Source: Agroathelia rolfsii
Taxonomy: Eukaryota > Basidiomycota > Agaricomycetes > Amylocorticiales > Amylocorticiaceae
Length of the DNA stretch: 64,000 bases
Reading direction: 5' to 3'
Assembly: GCA_018343915.1 (NCBI GenBank)
Contig: JABRWF010000008.1
Coordinates: 186,001-250,000, forward strand
Program-made: the position numbers and the translations under genes
Part shown: one piece after another, positions 59,665-64,000 of the stretch
Layout of the letters: every line of letters starts with the position of its first letter
Position numbering within the stretch: position 1 is the first letter of the stretch
The notes under the pieces: generated by a model
What the model was told of the DNA's origin: nothing
The model's database searches: none
Seen by the model: the letters and a program-made list of their open reading frames with translations, nothing else

Positions 59665-62600
59665 ATGAGCTATTCACACCACGATCATCCTACGGGTGGC
59701 CTTGCTCCCGCTTACATAGGCCCCCACAAGATCCCAGACATAGGAGAGACTCGCTGTTGTATGCTCATATTCTCCCAATCCCACACCACAACCAACTCAA
59801 TCTACATAACCCTTCACAGACTGGGCCCTCCTCTCTTCTAACCTCCAATTCCTCTACATGGATCCCGTTCTCGTTTATCATCTCCAGGACCAAGCCAGGA
59901 CTCTCTATGGCAAGTCTCTCTTGATGTTCATTCATCCCGATGATCGTCGCGTGGCCGAGGGTGACCTCCGCGATTGCCTCAGCGACACCGTTCAGCACGG
60001 CAGCGTCACACGGTAAGTCCTCGTGATTTGTCTAATTTACATCTTCCCCTCTTCACGCGTCACACATTTATGCCACACAAAAAATTTTCAACAGCGTACG
60101 CTTCCAGCGCCTCTCGCGTGTACGCAGGGAACTCGGCCACGAACACCAGCACACTCCCTGGTCAGAGGCTTCCAAGATCGCTCTTGACCCCAACTACATG
60201 GCCGTTGACATCGTCATCAACTGGGCCGCCGACGGCCTCGTCCTCTGCTTCATGCATGCCGTAAAGGACCTCACTCCATCCGACAACGACAAGTACAACA
60301 AAACGCCTTGGACAAATTGGTGCGGCAACGTCGGCCTCGATGATACTCGTCTCGGCGAACTCGTCAGCCGCCTCGAGCGCTGCGCACCGGAGATGCCGCC
60401 TTCGTCCGTCGAGGGCATCGCCAAGGTTTTCCAGATCCTCCGCAACGATCCCTCCAACCCGCACATGCCAGACAGGGGCCTATTGATTACCTGGCCGCCC
60501 GACTCTCCGGCCTTGCACCACCACCACTCTCGTCGCGGATACGGCCAGGTGGCGACCGCGCGTGATCTGGCTGGGATCTCGAATGAAATGCAGGCTGGCC
60601 TCGCTGCCGATACAGATGCGAGGACAAATTGCACCAAACGCACGCAGACCACGCGTGATCTGCCTCTTGGCCGCGTCGAGAGCGTCCTGGTGGGATATGG
60701 TCCGTGTGTCCATTTCCAGTTTCTTTCTCTCCCTTTGGGGGCTGAAAAAGTTTTTACACCAATGCTGATGATCGTTTGTTTCTTCCCTCCCGTTCTTCTC
60801 CTTCTCCTCCTTCTTCTTTTTGTATCAAGGCCCCATTCTGTTCGCATGCCATAAAATCATCATGCATCACGTACCCTCGTCTTCGTCGATGTCGTCGTCA
60901 TCGTCATCATCATCCCCCCAGTCTTACGCGCCCCCATCGGCAACTTACGGCGCACCCCAGCCTCCTCCTCCGCCTCTGCCTCCTCCTTCAGAGCACGCTT
61001 TGGTACTACCGCCCCCTCATTCATACCACCATGACGAGGCGCCGCCTTTGCACGGTAGTGGCGGCAGTGGCGGTGGCGGACACCACCAAGCACATCATTC
61101 CAGGGGGTATACCACCGGGCCTGGTGTAATGACTCCACCAACACAAGCGCGGCATCCGTCCGACTATCCTGTACCCCTCTCTTGGCACCACCACCACCAA
61201 CAACAGCAGCAGCAGCATTCCGAAGCGCCGCCGCCGTCGCAGTCACAATCCCGTTTCTCCAATCAGGGTCAAGCACCTTGGGCGGCGGCAGCTCCTCCTG
61301 GAGCGGGATATAGTTCCTCACAGTCGCAACACGTGCGTTCCTTCCGCGCTAGCATCGGCGTAAATATGTATGGAGGTGCAGGTTCCGAGTCAGCAGGCAC
61401 AAACGCGATGGTGACGGATGATTCAGTACCGTCGGCACCAGGTCCGACGTCGCATCATTCCGCGGCGGCCGGTGCCGGTGTGCCGTATGAGCGTGGCTTG
61501 CAACAGCAACAGCAACAGCATCCACATAGATATCAAAATCGACCCTCGGATGAGCAGTCGCCTCATCATCATCATCACCATCATCACCATTATCATCATC
61601 AGCAGTTGCAGTATTCTTCGATGCAGGCTCCATTAGCAGTACCGACATTACCACCTCCGTCAGCGCTTGCGCCGTTACCACCATCGACGTCCTTACCGTT
61701 GGTGCATACTCAGAACCAGACGCGCAAGCGGAGCCCGGCGTCGCCGACGCTGGATGGGCCCGGTGTGCCGACATCGCGGCGGCGAACGGACTCGGATGGC
61801 GGGTATGGCGCCAGCGCTGCAAGTCAGCCGACCTCTTCTGGCTCACCACCGGGAGCAAGTGGTGCCGGGAATGTCGTAGGACAGGTATCGGAAGCTCCGC
61901 CGCCATTGCCGTCACGTGGTGGAAGTGGTGGCACCAGCTCGGGAGGCACGAATGATGGTGGCAGCGGCGGACGGACCGTCTCCGGAATGCAATGCGCTCA
62001 CTGCAAGACGACGTCGAGCCCCGAGTGGCGCAAGGGTCCGAGTGGGAAGAAGGAGCTGTGTAATGCTTGTGGTCTGCGCTTTGCGCGCTCCAAGGCGAAG
62101 AGTAACGGTGCCACGGCGCAGAATGGCGCCGGTAAGAAGAGGAAGACGGCGGCGGGTGGTGGTGGAGGGATGTCATCATCCGTGCCGCCGCCGCCAGCAC
62201 CAACACCATCACTAACATCGGGAGTGGCCATAAAACAAGACCCATCGCTTGATTTACCGCTACCCGCGCCTTCTTTGCTTCATCATCATCATCAGCAGCA
62301 GCAGCAGCAGCAAGGCTTGGCGTCATCGCTGCCTCCGTTGGATAACCCGCATGCCATACATCTACACCATCAACAGCCACAGCCGCAGCATAATCACCAG
62401 CAAGTGCGTAGACGCGGATCATCGTTTTATAGTAACGAAGATAGCGCTCCTGCATACGTTGCGGGATCCGCAGCAACTTCGAGTAGTTCTTATCTGCCTT
62501 CGCCCCACGAATATCATCACCAGCCACAGCACCATCAGCATCCATCACATACGAGACATTCACTCTCTCCAAGGCTATTGCCGCCACCGCCATCGGTACC

Positions 62601-62820
62601 GTCATCGGCGCCTTCAGAGCATTATTATTATGCACTACCGCCGCCTTCTCATCATCAGTATCCTCAACACCATCGTGAATATAGTGGCTATCGCCTCGAT
62701 GGCGAGGGCGAAGGCACGCAGTATCACGACACGCCCTTGTCGACCTCGTATGAGCGCGAGAGCCGCAGCGGTAGCGGTGGAAGTGAAAGAGAGGATGGAA
62801 GGTTGTCTGCTTCAGCGTGA
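59665..62820 (+). CDS. PAS-like plus GATA zinc-finger transcription factor (white-collar-2-like)
   Basis: It probably binds GATA-type sites. WC-2-type factors act with WC-1 in light responses, but that partnership is inferred. The N-terminal exon is [20 protein letters not shown]. After a short intron a PAS-type segment follows: [20 protein letters not shown] and [20 protein letters not shown]. Next is [16 protein letters not shown] and a conserved block, [20 protein letters not shown], with [16 protein letters not shown]. The zinc finger is [20 protein letters not shown] followed by [16 protein letters not shown], that is CX2C-X18-CX2C. Long Ser, Pro, Gly, Gln and His runs fill the rest, including CAT/CAC-encoded His tracts near 61560-61600. 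The stop is TGA at 62818-62820. The 18-residue loop is typical of fungal WC-2-type fingers rather than the 17-residue loop of nitrogen regulators. Confidence 0.88.
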
Positions 62821-63357
62821 GAAGATGAGATAAGACGACGAGGAAGAGGAGGGGGGGGGGCTATCTCTTATTTATCATTGCATTCGTTTTGGCATCTTTT
62901 TTCTTTTTCTTTTTCTTTTTCTCTCCTCTTATTCCTCTTCAGCATCATCGTATAAAATTCACTGATTGACGCTTTCTTTCTCTTTTTCTTTTATGAAACA
63001 GAAAAGAACATAATAATATCGATAATATCGCGGTCACGTATCACAGCCTTTTTTTTTATTATTGTTTCCTTTCTTTCTCTTCTTTTCTTGTTTCTTGCAA
63101 TCATCTGCTGTCACTGCCACCATCACCAGTTCTCGAGACAATTCCATGCATTTTCATTTTTGTTCACTGCCATTCCTTTCGTCATCCCCCAAAAAGCTTC
63201 TGTACATTCTAGCGCCATCTCTTCTCCCCAACTTTGGTTTGCTGCCTGCCTTTTAAATAAATATATATAAATATATTTATATATCACGCACCGCATACAT
63301 ACGTACGTATTTCCTAATTTATATATATAGGAGTGCATTATCCCTTTGTTAATGATT

Positions 63358-63388
<31 letters not shown>

Positions 63389-63820
63389 TTGATTTCTTAT
63401 TTTACTTTGGTTGTTGGGCATGCGTGAATATGGCCTATTCACTCATGGTCCATGTCCTTCCATGGAGGTGGTGCTGTATGAGTAGATGCCATTTACACGT
63501 ATGTTGGACACCGAAAAAAGGGCGCAAGTACTAGATTTATATACGTAAAGACATAATCACCGTTATTTAGATTTCTTTTTAAACTTATTCAGTTGCGCAC
63601 AGTGCTTCTTGACTTGCCGATATGTGGAGCATGAGCGTAGTTTAACAGCCAGAGACTCGAGTAACTGTAACTTTACTTGAACCCAGCGAACAGCGCGCAA
63701 TGATTAATCATATTTGACCATCACACACGCTGCTTGTTACTGCTCTCAATCGTAGTAATCATTATCATCATTATCATCATCATCATCGATTGACATTGGG
63801 ATCCGAGGCCTGAGCTTTAC
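62821..63820. other. 1-kb intergenic region before the molybdopterin synthase gene
   Basis: T-rich 3' region of the PAS/GATA gene, AT-rich sequence near 63255-63285, an ACGTACGT motif near 63300 and a (TC)n run at 63357-63382. No gene seen. Confidence 0.4.
63357..63382. repeat. (TC)n microsatellite
   Basis: Perfect TC dinucleotide run in the intergenic region. Confidence 0.85.
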
Positions 63821-64000
63821 ATGTCCTCGACGAAGACGATCACTGTCCTGTACTTTGCGGCGGCCTCGACGGCGGCAGGTGTGTCGGAAGAGACGATCGA
63901 GCTGCCGCCGAGCCCGAGCCCGTTCCCGCTCTCGTCGCTGCGCACGCTGCTTGTCTCGCGCCACCCTGGTTCTGGCCTAGATACAGTGCTGGAAACGAGC
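63821..64000 (+). CDS. MOCS2A: molybdopterin synthase small subunit (MoaD/MOCS2A-like), 3' part missing
   Basis: MOCS2A is the ubiquitin-like sulfur carrier that, as a C-terminal thiocarboxylate, supplies sulfur for molybdopterin in molybdenum-cofactor synthesis. Sixty codons are visible from the ATG at 63821 to the window edge without a stop: MSSTKTITVLYFAAASTAAG, VSEETIELP, FPLSSLRTLLVSRHPGSGLD, then TVLETS. The first beta strand with VLYFAAAS, the Glu before the second strand and the helix LRTLLVSRHP match the MoaD/ThiS fold. The diagnostic C-terminal Gly-Gly lies outside the window, so the call rests on the N-terminal pattern. A light-regulated or nitrogen-linked arrangement with the neighbouring GATA factor is possible but not shown. 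Confidence 0.78.
   Translation, partial: MSSTKTITVLYFAAASTAAGVSEETIELPPSPSPFPLSSLRTLLVSRHPGSGLDTVLETS

Noticed and set aside
61349..62635. 428-codon minus-strand frame under the PAS/GATA gene
   Set aside because: Composition follows the antisense of His, Gln and Pro codon runs, with no recognisable domain. The plus strand encodes a clear GATA finger there.

Overview
This window looks like nuclear DNA of a mushroom-forming basidiomycete (Agaricomycetes). Almost every gene is cut by several 42-75 nt GT-AG introns with CTNAY-type branch points. The best-matching protein families are fungal, including a DUF6534-type membrane protein, a PAS plus GATA factor of the white-collar-2 type, a Kre9/Knh1-like GPI protein and a DUF3328/UstYa protein. 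I see no tRNA, rRNA, CRISPR array or intact transposon. All gene models are hand-spliced from the sequence. Exon ends I state exactly are those where reading frame and family motif agree on both sides.

Layout. 0-12 kb, all plus strand: the 3' part of a Rho GEF (Rom2 type), an Sqt1/AAMP WD40 protein, a two-thioredoxin-domain protein disulfide isomerase, a Ser/Thr-rich GPI protein and an intracellular GH13 alpha-amylase. 12-30 kb, mostly minus strand: a sugar transporter, a nuclear coiled-coil protein, a DUF2461 protein, ribosomal protein P1, a DUF6534-like membrane protein and a single-span protein with possible Atg8-binding motifs. A Gln-rich plus-strand gene sits among them. 30-37.6 kb, plus strand: an F-box protein, tRNA exportin Los1 and a small membrane protein. 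37.6-41.8 kb is a gene-poor stretch. 41.8-52.5 kb is the most unusual part: a secreted 13-repeat peptide precursor, a Wss1-type DNA-protein crosslink protease, phosphofructokinase, a UstYa-like oxidase gene, and a decayed direct duplicate of the 3' half of phosphofructokinase. 52.5-64 kb: PRMT5, a CCDC174-like protein, an ankyrin protein, the PAS/GATA factor, and the start of a molybdopterin synthase small subunit at the right edge.

The main candidate for something new is the pairing of the repeat precursor (41800-42768) with the UstYa-like gene (49123-50443), 6.4 kb apart. The precursor has a signal peptide and thirteen 23-residue units, nearly all with exactly one Trp. UstYa-type enzymes modify repeat-encoded, Kex2-processed peptides in the fungal dikaritin RiPP class. 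The housekeeping genes between the two, and the scarcity of canonical Kex2 sites, argue for caution. A self-assembling cell-surface peptide (Rep1-like) is the main alternative.

Other recurring oddities are micro-exons of 13-23 nt that carry parts of active sites (PDI CGHC, Wss1 HExxH), two probable GC-AG introns, and an intron placed directly after the start codon of the P1 gene.
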